Source of the DNA: Lucinisca nassula
Lineage: Eukaryota; Mollusca; Bivalvia; Lucinida; Lucinidae
DNA length: 64,000 nt
Direction of reading: 5' to 3'
NCBI GenBank assembly: GCA_963580285.1
Contig: OY757014.1
Location: forward strand, 100,070,072 to 100,134,071
Below the pieces are notes generated by a model. The model was given only the letters and a program-made list of their open reading frames with translations, made no database searches and was not told the DNA's origin. Position 1 is the first letter of the stretch. Each line of letters starts with the position of its first letter. A program made the translations under genes and the position numbers. Shown here one piece after another: positions 10,746 through 22,800 of the stretch.

Positions 10746-10927
10746 AGGGGGGATATAGCATTTGTCCCGTACGTAAGTACGTACGTACGTACTTTGTCAG
10801 CGCTCTAGCGCCTACATTTCTTTTACGATTTTGATATAACTTCACATAAATGTTCCTTATAAAAATATCTCGAGTGAGTTCGACTTTCAAGGTCATGACC
10901 TCAAGGTCAAGGTCACTGTGGCTATTT
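10746..10927 (+). repeat. Satellite family 2, left part with one monomer
   Basis: A head with GTACGTAAGTACGTACGTAC is followed by one complete monomer of the 145-bp family: GCTCTAGCGCCTACATTTC, ATATAACTTCACATAAATG, TCAAGGTCATGACCTCAAGG, GTCACTGTGGCTATTTTTA. The monomer is cut at its end by family 1 and the array resumes at 31,581. Confidence 0.75.
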
Positions 10928-12917
10928 TTAGCTCACCGTCACGTAGTGACGAGGTGAGCTTTTGGGATCACTTTTCGTCCGTCGTGCGTGCGTCCGTGTG
11001 TAAACTTTTTCTTCAAACGACATCTCCTCCTAAACCACTGAGCGGATTTTGACCAAACTTTACAGGAATGATCCTTAGGTGGTCCCCTTTCAAAATTGTT
11101 CAAATGGTTCCGGTCCGTTGCACATATAGGTCACAGGAGCCAAAAATAGATTTTTTTCACCAAAAACTTAAAAAATCTTCTTCTCTGAAACTGCAAGGCC
11201 CAGGTCTTTGATATTTGGTATGAAGCTTCATCTAGTGGACCCCTACCAAGATTGTTCAAATTATAGTGCTGGGGCCAAAAATGCCCCCGCCCCGGGGCCC
11301 TTTGGTTTTACATGGGCTTATATAGGGAAAATCTTTAAAAATCTTCTTCTCTGAAACTGCAAGGCCCAGGTCTTTGATATTTGGTATGAATCTTTATCTT
11401 GTGGACCCCTACCAAGATTGTTCAAATTAAAGTGCTGGAGCCAAAGATGCCCCCGCCCCGGGGCCCTTTGGTTTTACATAGGCTTATATAGGGAAAATCT
11501 TTAAAAATCTTCTTCTCTGAAACCGCAAGGCCCAGGTCTTTGATATTTGGTATGAAGCTTCATCTAGTGGACCACTACCAAGATTATTCAAATTATAATG
11601 CTGGGGCCAAAAATGCCTCCGCCCCGGGGCCCTTTGGATTTACATGGGCTTATATAGGGAAAATCTTTAAAAATCTTCTTCTCTGAAACTGCAAGGCCCA
11701 GGTCTTTGATATTTGGTATGAAGCTTCATCTTATGGACCCCTACCAAGATTGTTCAAATTATATTGCTGGGGCAAAAAATGCCCCCGCCCTGGGGCCCTT
11801 TGGTTTTACATGGGCTGATATGGGGAAAACCTTTAAAAATCTTCCTCTATGAAACCGCAAGGCCCAGGTCTTTGATATTTGGTATGAAGCTTCATCTAGT
11901 GGACCCCTACCAAGATTGTACAAATTATAGTGCTGGGGCCAAAAATGCCCCCGCCCCAGGGCCCTTTGGTTTTACATGGGCTTATATTGGGAAAATCTTT
12001 AAAAAATCTTCTTCTCTGAAACTGCAGGGCCCAGGTCTTTGCTATTTGGTATAAAGCTTCGTCTAGTGGACCCCTACCAACACTGTTCAAATTATAGTGC
12101 TGGGGCCGAAAATGCCCCCGCCCCGGGGCCCTTTGGTTTTACATAGGCTTATATAGGGAAAATCTTTAAAAATCTTCTTTTCTGAAACTGCAAGGCCCAG
12201 GTCTTTGATATTTGGTATGAAGCTTCAGCTAGTGGACCTCTATGAAGATTGTTCAAATTATAGCCCTGAGGCCAAAAGGCCTTCGCCCCGGGGCCCTTTG
12301 GTTTTTCATAGACTTATATAGGGAAAATCTTGAAAAATCTTCTACTCTGAAATCACAAGGCCTAGGTCTTTGACATTTGGTATGAAGCTTCAGCTAGTGG
12401 ACCTCTACCAAGATTGTTCAAATTATAGCTCTGGGGCCACAATGCCCCCGCCCAAGGGCCCTTTGGTTTTACATAGACTTATAATAGAGATAATCTTTGA
12501 AAATCTTCTTCTCTGAAACAACAAGGCCCAGGTCTTTGATATTTGGTGTGAAGCTTCATCTAGTGGACCTCTATCAAGATTGTTTAAATTATAGCCCTGA
12601 GGCAAAAACTGCCCCTGCCCCGTGACCATTTGGTTTTAGATAGGCTTATGTAAGGAATATCTTTAAAAAAATCTTCTTCTCTGAAACCACAAGGCCCAGG
12701 TCTTTGATATTTGTTGTGTAGCTTCATCTAGTGGACCTTTGCCAAGATTGTTCAAATTATAGCCTTTTGTTGATATTTGGTATGAAGCTTCACCTTTTTA
12801 GACCTCCCTCAACATTATGCACATTATAACCCTGGGGTCAATAATGGCCCTCCCCGGGGCCCACTTGTTACTCTATGGATCAGGTGAGCGATCCAGGGCC
12901 ATCATGGTCCTCTTGTG
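10928..12917 (+). repeat. Family 1 unit 1: hairpin head, ~10 monomers of 166 bp, tail
   Basis: After the hairpin head comes a GTCCGTCGTGCGTGCGTCC leader, then a 5' monomer with ACGACATCTCCTCCTAAACC, then monomers of exactly 166 bp; GGTCTTTGATATTTGG recurs at 11,203, 11,369, 11,535, 11,701 and 11,867. Landmarks are TGGACCCCTACCAAGATTG and CCCGCCCCGGGGCCCTTTGG. The tail has the subterminal inverted GGTGAGC and a hairpin formed by AGGGCCA and TGGTCCT. Frames inside are closed by TTATAG in most monomers, so it is not coding. Confidence 0.85.
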
Positions 12918-13489
12918 ATTAATATTAGGATCACTTTTTGTCTGTCATCTGTGCGTAAACAATTTCTTCAAACGACATCTCCTCCTAAACCACTGATCGG
13001 ATTTTGACCAAACTTCACAGGAATGATCCTTAGGTGGTCCCCTTTCAAAGTTGTTCAAATGGTTCCAGTCCATTGCACATCAAGGTCACAGGAGCCAAAA
13101 ATAGATTTTTTTCACCGAAAACTTAAAAAATCTTCTTCTCTGAAACCACAAGGCCCAGGTCTTTGATATTTGGTATGAAGCTTCATCTAGTGGACCCCTA
13201 CCAAGATTGTTCAAATCATAGTGCTGGGGTCAAAAATGCCCCCGCCCCAGGGCCCTTTGGTTTTACATGGGCTTATATAGGGAAGATCTTTAAAAATCTT
13301 CTTCTCGGAAACCGCAAGGCCCAGGTCTTTGCTATTTGGTATGAAGCTTCATCTAGTGGACCTCTACCAAGATTGTTCAAATTATAGTGCTGGGGCCATT
13401 AACAACATTTCCTTTTACTGATAACTGGCGACCTCTAGGTAGTTCTCTCATCTGCATGAATGGTATACGTTATCATTGCCTCCACTTCT

Positions 13490-13545
13490 ATTTTATGGCC
13501 AAGCCAACACTATTTAGTTAATTTTTGAGCCAGTTAGTTTGGTTT
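13490..13545 (-). repeat. SINE-C tail fragment
   Basis: GGCCAAGCCAACACTATTTA and TTTTTGAGCCAGTTAGTTT match the reverse complement of the 3' end of SINE-C (compare 47,455-47,505). The match breaks off near 13,545. Confidence 0.65.
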
Positions 13546-14240
13546 AAAATTGAAACTAATCTTGGAAGTTCATCAAAGCTTAGTAACTTACTCCTGAATT
13601 TACCTTCTGCCTTTAATTCACCAATGATCTTATTATACAGACTATCTCCAGCTAAAAGAATGTTGTCTAGATCTGTACTACAAGCAATGTCTGAGTATGC
13701 TGCATATATTAATGAACAAAGTGCATTTGCAGTACATTGGCATCCTCTGGACTCATTGCTGAATATTTCTGAACCTTGGTGAAAAGATCCCAGTTCAAAT
13801 TTGACAGAGTTAAATGGACCATTAGAAGGCTTCCATAGCACTGTTTCAGTTTGTTCCATTAAAGGAAATGCTGTATACATAATTTTTTCATCAACTTGTG
13901 TAGAGCTTGAAAATACTGTGTTTGTAAATTCTATGGGTGAATGTATTTTGGTATTTTGTCCTAGTTGTTGTCTGTTAGTATTCTCATTTGAACTTTGCAA
14001 AACTTCGATATTTTGTTCTGGTTGTTTTCTGTTAATATATTTGTCATTTCTAGTTTGTAATACTGAGTTCATATCTTTGTCATTTCTACTTTGTAAAACT
14101 GAAGCATCAGATGTCACGCTGAGGCAGGTCATACCCACATCTGAAGAACTAGATGACCCTGGGCCAGATGATACGCTGGGGCAGGTCATACCCACATCTG
14201 ACAAAATAATTGACCCTGGCACAGATGTCCTCACATTCAT
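13518..14240 (-). pseudogene. Cysteine-peptidase-like ORF, truncated
   Basis: 240 residues on the minus strand. The first ~110 are low-complexity, Ser/Asn-rich and internally repeated (SDVGMTCPSVS then SDVGMTCLSVT; VLQSRNDK then VLQTRNDK). From about residue 145 there is a compact domain with GSFHQGSEIF, SRGCQCTANALCSLIYA and a following Asp-rich helix. A Cys in a G-x-QC-x-x-N setting is what I associate with OTU-like or herpesvirus-tegument-like deubiquitinating cysteine peptidases, which also occur in transposons. OTU-type peptidases are known in Helentrons. The C-terminal half, with the expected Asp/His, is missing: the last residues and the stop come from a SINE-C tail. It lies opposite to Rep, probably after an inversion. 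Activity is not expected. Confidence 0.45.
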
Positions 14241-14477
14241 TATTACTTTACATCCCGAAGTTGTTCTTTTATTGCAGTTTCATTTCATTTATTTTCATTT
14301 CTTATTGAATGCTTGTTTTCCAATTCTGTTTGCATGTACTATTGTATTCTGTCTTATATCTTTTAATTTTCTAACACTTATGACTGTGTGTCCAAATTAT
14401 ATAAGCGATACAAACACTCAAAGACAAACCATAACAAAAATGAACCGGGACAGAAGAACATTCTAAAATGGCTATCA

Positions 14478-14590
14478 ATCAGGAAATCTTTTCTCTGGTC
14501 ATTCCCTTCTGCTGATATCAGCTTCTGGTGAAAGACTGTGCACTGTACTGGTTAACCACTTACTTATTAACCTGCATCTTGGAACAGTCA
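14478..14590 (+). repeat. SINE-C middle fragment
   Basis: AAATCTTTTCTCTGGTCATT, TTCTGGTGAAAGACTGTGCA and CTGTACTGGTTAACCACTTA match the middle of SINE-C in plus orientation. The tail does not follow here; it is found inverted at 13,490-13,545. Confidence 0.65.
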
Positions 14591-14898
14591 GTAAAACAAA
14601 TTCCACTGGTGGCTTAAATCGATTTTACGTGGTCACAATCTTCACACTTATTTCCATAGCAATTTAGACAATTTGTTCAGTCCTCATGAATGCCTCCCAA
14701 CTCATCAGTGCAACATTGCTGTGAACACAAAAATCAAAGAACCACAGAGATGAAACAACGGTGAGGATTCGACAGCAAGGAATCTCTGAAATGCTGGAGC
14801 AAAAGAAAACCAACATTTAGACTCCGATGGACCCGACCAGAGACAGAACTTCAGGCACTAACCAACATATCATATAATTAAATTCTCTCTAATTCTTA

Positions 14899-16880
14899 GT
14901 AGGCCTTTTGATGAAAATGTTACAGTTGCAGTGAAATTAAAGAAGAAGATGTCATTTAAGTCATATGTTTTCTCAGAAAATGTTCGACCATATCATGTGC
15001 TTTGTGCTTTGCATTGGCTAATGAGTGGTAGTGAATTGTACAAAAACGCAAATGTTGAAATAGACCAGCAGTGGTTAAAGAGAATCACAGAAGAAAGTAA
15101 TGAAACACTGCATGCATTTTTTGAATCACAAAAAAAAACCTGCTCTGAAACAAATAATGATGATTCTGATGGTGTTTTGGATGAAAGTCTTCAGGATAGT
15201 CCATGTAATCAGAACCAAGCTGAGGTTATACATAATTTTTTTGAGTTGTGTACAAAAGAATGTTCAAAGTATGATATTATTGATTTTGATGGTGTTGTTA
15301 GTGAAATGTTTAACAATTATCCAAACGATCAGTTAGAAAAAAATGATGATATTTCAAATCATAACACACCTCATGTGGAAGAACTGTATGATTCAGATGC
15401 AGAAGAAATCGCACAGGAAAATGTGGGAAATATTGACACTCTATTGGATGATGCAGATCTTGAAAACAGAAATTCTACTTTCACATTTGCTCCTGGAGAA
15501 GGTCAAAGGCCACTCAGTATATTTCAAGATAAAGATTCAGAATATCTATGTTTTCCCACCATATTTTGTGGGCAGAGGCGAATAGATAATGATGATAGAA
15601 AAGTGCCTGTACATTATAGTGATATTGCAAAGTGGGAATTGAGAAGTCAAGATAGACGGGCTGCTAACAGTGTACCTAATATATTTTTTAAACTGAAAAA
15701 AATACAGATGAAGCAATTGAACGATAAAGCAAACCTTGCTGTTAGAAGGTGTCAAACAGGAACAAATAATATTACTGCTGTACAAGCAAGAAACTCAGAG
15801 TGTATTGACAGTATTGTAAAAAATGATGAAGGATACTATTTGTTTAAACAGCTAAGAAATTCTCCAGCGTATTTGGAATCTAGAAAAAAAGATGTTTATG
15901 CTATGATTCGTCAGTTGGGTTTGCCAACTTGGTTTATGTCATTGTCCTCGGCTGATACAAGATGGATTGAGCTTTTGAAAATGCTAGCTACCTTAAATAA
16001 AAATTTCAACTACACCGATGATCAAATTGAAAACTTGGCATGGGAACAAAAGATAAAACTTATTCAATCGGATCCAGTCACTTGTTCTAGATATTTCGAG
16101 CATAGAGTTAAAGAATTCATCAACACAGTTCTAAAGAGTGAGCATGAACCTCTTGGAAAAGTTGTTGATTACTTTTTTAGAGTGGAATTTCAGCAACGTG
16201 GATCGCCACACATTCATATGATTGTATGGGTACAGAATGCACCAAAATTCAATGTGGATTCGGATGTAGAGTTGGCTGCTTATGTGGATCAGTATTTGAA
16301 ATGTTCTTTAGATAATTCACATCTTCGTCATTTAATAGAACTTCAAATTCACAAACATTCTAGAACATGTAGAAAACGAGAAGATAAAATCTGTCGATTT
16401 GGTTATCCTTTGCCACCTCTTTCCAAAACTATGGTCTTACAGCCTCTCGAAACTGAAAAAGACAAGTATTATAAATTGTACCAAAACTTACAGAAAACAA
16501 TGAACAGTAAGAAAGATGGATATGATATGTCTTATGAGGAGTTTCTAACAAGTGTTGTCCGAATGAGTGAGGAAGAATATATTAAATGTATCAGAAGTTC
16601 TTTAAACTCATCAAAAGTGTTTTTGAAAAGAAAACCAAGTGAAATCCGTGTAAATTTGTACAATGATAGTGTTTTAAAAGCTTGGAAGGCAAACATTGAT
16701 ATACAATTTGTGTTAGATCCATATGCTTGTGCTATGTATATAGTTTCATATATTAGTAAATCTCAAAGAGGGATGAGTAATTTGTTGCATGCAGCTGCAA
16801 AAGAAGCAAGGAATGGCAATATGGATCTCAAAGACAAGTTAGACATATTGGAAATGTGTTTTCAAACAGTGTTGAAGTAA
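14899..16880 (+). pseudogene. Helentron Rep protein (HUH endonuclease), frameshifted
   Basis: This encodes the replication initiator of a rolling-circle transposon, which would nick DNA at the transposon end through paired Tyr residues. The frame is open from 14,862. A likely splice acceptor (CTCTAATTCTTAG) precedes 14,900, and no ATG precedes the conserved VRPYHVLCALHWL segment, so a 5' exon is probably missing. Counting from 14,931, an acidic spacer covers about 60-190 and the conserved WELRSQDRRAANSVPN block is near 235. PTWFMSLSSADTRW is near 330, the HUH motif GSPHIHMIVW near 424, and the Y-x3-Y-x2-K motif in MYIVSYISKSQ near 600. The frame is lost at about 16,850 by what looks like one missing base, and stops at 16,880. 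The next frame carries the continuation. Confidence 0.85.
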
Positions 16881-17400
16881 GTGCACAAGAGGCAGTTTAT
16901 TTGGTACTGCAAATGCCATTGACTAAAAGTTCAAGGAGTGTTGTCTTCATAAATACGTCACTTCCAACCCAGAGAGTACAGTTACTGAAACCAAAGTCAG
17001 TACTTGATGAATTGCCGGCAGACTCGACAGATATAATGTCAGACAATAAAATTAAAAGATACTCGAAGCGTCCCAAACCATTGGAAAAGTATTGCTTAGC
17101 CGATTATGTGTCTGAGTTAGAAGTCATTTACCCAGATGGACATAATGATAGTAGAGATGAGGAGGAGCAAGATTATGAGAAAGATGCAGAAGTGTCAGAT
17201 GAAGAATGCTTTGGTGATGGTGAAACTATTTTAACTTTAAAGAATGGCATAAAAATCAAACGATGTCGTAATTCTAAAATAATAAGGTATGTGAGATTCA
17301 ATCGCAAAACAGATGAAGAGAACTATTATAGAGAGAAACTTCTACTTTTTCACCCATGGAGAAATGAAGAGACTGACTTACTTGGAACTTTTAGAACATA
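16856..17400 (+). pseudogene. Helentron Rep-to-helicase linker (second frame)
   Basis: This continues the Rep/Hel polyprotein after the frameshift. It starts with NSVEVSAQEAVYLVLQMPL, a block conserved between the Rep and helicase domains of Helitrons. VVFINTSLPTQRVQLLKP and YSKRPKPLEKYCLADYVSEL follow, then an acidic stretch (about residues 85-125). The frame runs undamaged to 17,400, where a DNA transposon was inserted; the stop just after is the transposon's own sequence. The coding sense resumes in frame at 18,429 once the insertion and one TA are disregarded. Confidence 0.8.
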
Positions 17401-18426
17401 CAGTTGACTCTCGTTATCTCGACCCCGCTTATCTCGACCCTATCGCTTATGTCGAACCGATTTCTAAGTCCCGTACATTTCCCCTATATATTTATTGTAT
17501 TTCAACTTCGCATGTGTCGAACTACTTTTAAGTCGACACTTCGGCTATCTCGCCCATCATTTTCAGTCCCTGAATGTATTTTTCACTGTTTTTACTACTG
17601 GGTATCTCGAACCGGGATTCATGACGTAACAAAAAAAAAACAAAAAAAAAAAACATGCGTCCAGTCCTTCAATTTTGTAATTTGCCTTTAGAAAACAATT
17701 CATCAATACTCACAATGTTGTTAATTATCCAATTTGTCCAGGTGCGTTTGCAATTAAAATTAGCACACAAAATACCTTTTCGGCTACTAAGAAAATCATG
17801 TGCGTGTAATAAAGACTGACACTCGGTGCTCAACCTTTAATCTTACACCGTCTCGTGTCAATGATTTGCAAGATTTCCGTGACAAAAGGCGGCGTTGTCT
17901 TTCTTGCAGAAATGTCAAAAAAAGTGACAAAAGTTGTGATAATCTCGGCGTGTTAAAAACGCAGTTGATCGGAACAATTCACGTGTATCGTTGTTAACCC
18001 GTCTGTTTCTTAACCGATGCAAATCCATGTACAAACAGTGTAGATCCAAAAAAATCCGAAGTAATATAAGCGTTGCATTCACAAGCGGGAACCAGTCTGT
18101 TTAGTATCTAACTATATGAAGCGTATTTAGAAACCCAGATTTGTAGGAATTTAAAAGACAACAAAATACGTGAGAAATCTATCAGTTTTATTTATTTATT
18201 AATTTGTTCATAAACGCTATACTCTGACAAGCTCCAGTACTTTCATAAACAAGTTTTAAAAACTCAGTAAACCGTTCATGTAAGAATTACCAAGAATACC
18301 AAGCATACCACGGCAAACAATGTGTTCTGACATACATGTGACGTCACACTTTGGTTATCTCGTACTACGGATAACTCGAACTTTTTAATCCGGTCCCGTG
18401 AGGTTTGAGATAACGAGAGTCGACTG
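17401..18426. mobile_element. Non-autonomous TA-flanked DNA transposon (pogo/Tc1-like)
   Basis: A 1,026-bp insertion with terminal inverted repeats. The left end reads CAGTTGACTCTCGTTATCTC; the right end read inward is CAGTCGACTCTCGTTATCTC. TA lies at both sides (17,399-17,400 and 18,427-18,428), the target duplication of the Tc1/mariner/pogo group. The ends repeat TATCTCGA subterminally. There is no transposase frame, so it was moved in trans. A smaller relative is at 42,713-43,082. It sits in the Helentron coding region, so it is younger than that copy. Confidence 0.85.
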
Positions 18427-18428
18427 TA

Positions 18429-20904
18429 TAAAGAACACTATGAGTCAATGAAGCATGTGATAGATCATAAATGTTCCACTTACGAACATTATGCTGAAGA
18501 GTTGGAATTAGCAAGAGATTTAGCAGAAATTGAATATGATGCATTCGATGATATTGCTCCAAGTACACAACAAGTTGAAGGTGATGATGCTGAAATTGAA
18601 CCAATTCAGCCTGAAGAGTTTATATATTTTAATCCTGATAGAATTGAGCATAGAGACTATGATATAGGGACTGAAATTGGATGTTACGTTTCTGCACCTC
18701 AAATTGATGTGAATGAAAATATTCTTTCAGATATTGATTACAGAAAGCTCCTGCAGTGTTTAAATAGTAAACAAAAACAGTTTTACTATCATGTGATTCA
18801 CTGGATTAAAACAAAAGATGCCCCCTTATATGCATTTCTTTCTGGTGGAGCTGGTGTTGGAAAAAGTCTAGTTATTCGAGCATTGTATCAGACTTTGTTT
18901 AGAATATTAAATCTGAAAGAAGGAGAAGATGCGGATCACACAAGGGTTCTTCTTTGTGCATTTACAGGAAAAGCAGCATTTAATATTAATGGTTCTACCA
19001 TCTCATCTGCATTTAAACAAAAGTATAAGCAATCGGATCAAACATTAACCTGTGACAGTCTGAATACCTTTAGATCAAAATACCGTGATTTGTCAGTTGT
19101 GATTATTGATGAAATTTCAATGGTTAGTAATTCTATGTTGAATTTTATTGATCAGAGACTTCAAGCATTGAAAGGAACAAGAACGCCTTTTGGTGGTGTT
19201 AGCATTATTGCTGTTGGTGATCTTTATCAGTTGAAACCAGTGAGTGGTGATTGGATATTTAATGACATGAAACATGATGCAGCTGCTTTATCACAAAATC
19301 TCTGGAAAGACTTATTTACCATGTTTGAACTAACAGAAATTATGAGACAAAAAGATGACCTTGAATTTGCAGAATTGTTAAATAGATTAAGGATCAATGC
19401 CTTGACTGCTGAAGACAAGAATAGGTTTAAGCAATGTGAAGTAACTAAAAAAGATACTGAGTATCAGAAAAATGCGCCTCACCTCTTTGCAGAAAACTAT
19501 TTCATGCATGTTTTTAATGATGAAATTATAAGAAATATGGCAACAGAAAAGGTTGAAATACCATGCATGGATACATATGTCTCACCTAAGTTATCTAAAG
19601 AAAAGATAGACTGTGCACTCAAGAATCTAAAGAATGTAACAGATTCAAACCAAACAGCAAATTTACATTGCTCGTTAACAGTTGTTGTTGACATGATTTA
19701 TGATTTAACAATAAACATAAAAACAGAAGATGGACTAGCAAATGGAGCATCATGTGTAGTTAAGTTTATTGAGTATAAACTACAAACCACACGACGTCCA
19801 AGCATAATTTGGGTCCAGTTTGATGACAAAAAAGCAGGAATGGAAACAAGAATCAAATACAAAAACAGGGGACTGTATCATAGCAATATTGATGAAAATT
19901 GGACACCAATTTTTGATGTCAACAGGTCATTTACTTACAACAGAAAGACCTTTCAGAGAGTTCAATTCCCTTTGCAACCTTCTGCAGGGCGTTCAGTACA
20001 TAGAGCACAAGGTAGTACCCTGGAAAGAGTTGTTATTGACTTATCACAACGTAAAACCCGCAAAGTTCCACATTTACACTATGTAGCACTCAGCAGGGTA
20101 AGGTCAATTGAGAAGCTTCAGATCCTTAACTTCAATGAGAAAGCATTACAAGTTGATGATCAGGTTAGGACAGAAATGCAGCGATTGCATGAAACAGCAA
20201 TGCTTCAGCTGTGTGATACATCTTTAGAATTGATAGATCCAGTTTCGCATTTCAAGGTTGCTTTCAATAATTGTAGATCCTTGAATCTTCATTTTGATGA
20301 TGTTAGACATGACAAAAATCTGTTGTCAACGCACATATTTGGATTAGCAGAAACACGACTACATCAGCCTGATAATGATAGTGATTATGTAATAGAAGGC
20401 TATTGTTTGACAAGAAATGACCAAATTGGATACAGTACTTGCAAAAGACCTCCTCATGGATTAGCAGTTTATGTCAAAGATGGTATCATTATTATACAGA
20501 AGAGAAAGTATAGTTCAGATACATTAGAATTTATTATGATAACTGCCAGGCATGTCTCGATTGAAAGTCAGATCGTATTTTTGTATAAGTCACCTCAAAT
20601 GTCTGACAGTAATCTTCTTTCTTGTCTGAACAAAGAACTTATTCCATATTTGACCCCATCAAAGCCATTGATGATAATTGGAGATTTCAATATTAATGTT
20701 TTGCTGAAACATAGCATCGTTAAGAAATTAAGTGATAAGTTTTCATGCAAAATGCTTATAAAAGAATGTACCACAGATCATATGACAACACTTGATTTGG
20801 TATTTTCTAATGTTGATTTTTCATATGTTGATGGTGCAGTTGGAACATGTGAAACATACTGGTCAGATCACAAAATAGTCTTTTTGCACATGAAATCCAC
20901 GTAG
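18429..20904 (+). pseudogene. Helentron PIF1-like helicase with C-terminal AP-endonuclease-like domain
   Basis: About 820 residues, open throughout, cut off from its Rep part by the 17,401 insertion. Counting from 18,448, Walker A GGAGVGKSLVI is at about 133, Walker B VVIIDEISMV at 216, GDLYQLKP at 257 and LTEIMRQ at 294. The late motifs GRSVHRAQGSTL at 513 and YVALSRVRS at 544 complete a superfamily 1 PIF1/RecD-type helicase that would unwind the transposon strand. From about 600 an EEP-fold nuclease domain follows: FNNCRSL, GLAETRL, GDFNIN, TTLDLVFSN and SDHKIVF. This helicase-endonuclease fusion defines Helentrons among Helitrons; the domain is thought to come from a LINE. All EEP motifs seem present. 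No damage is seen in this part. Confidence 0.88.
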
Positions 20905-21785
20905 TTGAAGACTTTTCACCTGCATAATTTTAAATATATAAAACCAGTCTCTCAAATTAAGGTTGCTTTTTTGGTGAAATTCGAACAGAGGAATCTATTG
21001 GTGAGATCATAAATACCACACTTTTTGCATAACAACTTGGAAATCGTGTCAGGTATTTTTATACTACTTTTCAGTGCACTCACCCACCACATAAAATGCT
21101 GTATTTACCTTTTTAAAGGCAGATATTGCTGGTGGTTTGGCAAGATTTGGGTGGCCACCACTTACAGATATCAGGAAATGAGCACCACTGTAAAACTCCT
21201 TATATAGAGAAGAGTGGAGTTTACAGGGCTATTCTTTATTTTCTATACATATTTTTACCATTTTCTTACTCGAAACATAGACAGTGAGGTGTTTCTCTAA
21301 ATGATCTATGTTTGAAGCTAAAATAAGAAAAATATATAAATTTTCATTCAAAAATGCTATTTTTTCTATCATGACTGAAAGCATTACATATATGGATGCA
21401 TTATTCTAATGGAATAGGTCCTCTTTTTCCAGTCAGAAGTAAGAAATAGGACATCTCGAAAAAACAACATGGAAAAATAAAAGTTTAATCTTAAAGGACC
21501 TTAATAATATTTAATATTTTATTTGGTTTTCCAGTTTTATAGTAGATTAAAAAATATCTTTGAGTATGATTTCAACCTTTTTTCTTAGAATTTATGTGCA
21601 CAGGATGAAACTACATTTTCTGTTGGCATAAAAATTTTGAAGATTATAAAGCATCTGATAGTCTGTTGATACAGTGGAGGTTTCAAAGATTGACTTGTAT
21701 GTATGTATATTTTTATGATGTCATATTACATGGATGCTGTTGATGTACCTTTGGTTAATATTAATTATACTCTTCAACTGGATTC
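20905..21785. other. 3' region of the Helentron, no gene seen
   Basis: AT-rich sequence after the endonuclease stop. No further conserved frame is seen. It probably belongs to the Helentron's non-coding 3' part. Confidence 0.4.
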
Positions 21786-22030
21786 ACATCACGTGAACAA
21801 GCCCGTGAAATAAACACCCCCTTAAACCCCACTTTATATTGAGAAATCTGGGGTTTATAGGGGTATACATTATTTTTCTTATTTCTGTTCCAATACATAG
21901 GTTGTGGGTACTCATTAGAACTGCCTCAATGAGGCGGTTCTAACTAGCACCCGCCACCTGTGTTTGCAGTATAAATAAGGAAAATATCATGGATTTTCAT
22001 AAAATAAGCAGCTATTTTGAAGATTCAAAA
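21786..22030. repeat. HP hairpin repeat copy
   Basis: A good copy: AAACCCCACTTTATATTGAG facing TCTGGGGTTTATAGGGG, then GGTACTCATTAGAACTGCCT facing AGGCGGTTCTAACTAGCACC. Confidence 0.75.
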
Positions 22031-22194
22031 AATGCATTATGTTGCAAGAGTGTTATTATCTTAGTTCTTAGATGTATTGCAGAATAATTAAAAAATATTA
22101 ATTCTTTACTTATCTCTAAACATTTGCTACCTTCATATTAAACATCTGACCAGACACTTTGTCAGGGGAAGAATTGACTTACAATATACATTCT

Positions 22195-22800
22195 GTCCAT
22201 TTTTCCCCAGACGTTAGTCGAGGGGGACTATAGTAACGGTTTTCGTCCATCCGTCCACCGTACATCCATCAGTCGGTCTGTCTGCCACTCCTCCTACATT
22301 TTCAAGGGATTTTGATGAAACTTTCCAGTTATTGTTCCTATGTCCTGAAGATGATCATATTTTACCGAGGTCATGCTAGACTGATTTTTACCAGAGTTAT
22401 TGCCCTTTGTCAGTTTTAGCAATTTTATCAACAGAAGTTTTTGTCTCCGCAACTCCTCCCAGTGTTCAAGAGATTTTGATGAAACTTCTCAATTATTGTT
22501 CTTATCACCTGAAAATGATCATATTTTAAGGAGGTTGTGCCTGATTGATTTTTACCAGCATCATTGCACTTTGTCAGTCTAAACCATGTTATCAACAGAA
22601 GTTCTTGTCTCAACTCCTCCTACAGTTTTCACCAGATTTGGATGAAACTTGCCATTTTTTGTTTCCATGACCTGAAAATGATCATATTCTATTGCGGTTG
22701 TGCTCAATTGATTACTGAATTTTCCTGGGGTTTTGGTCCTTTGTCTTACAGTTTTGGAGATCACTTTTTTCTCTGTAAATTTATTCCTTACAACTTTAGG
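22195..22800. repeat. Satellite family 7, ~150-bp monomers, three copies
   Basis: The head GTTAGTCGAGGGGGACTATA is followed by a GTCCATCCGTCCACCGTACA leader, then three diverged monomers each with AACTCCTCC, GATTTTGATGAAACTT, GAAAATGATCATATT and ATTGCxxTTTGTC. It has the same layout as the other satellite-bodied elements, but a clear 3' hairpin end was not found. Confidence 0.65.

Noticed and set aside
11764..12090. Frames across the 166-bp monomers (for example KLHLVDPYQDC)
   Set aside because: Satellite sequence; frames end at a recurring TTATAG and shift with monomer indels.
11040..12880. Hammerhead ribozyme or retrozyme units in the 166-bp array
   Set aside because: The monomers have GAAAC but not the CTGATGA core needed for a hammerhead.
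13801..14466. 221-codon plus-strand frame
   Set aside because: It is the antisense of the peptidase-like ORF, which has the recognisable domain.
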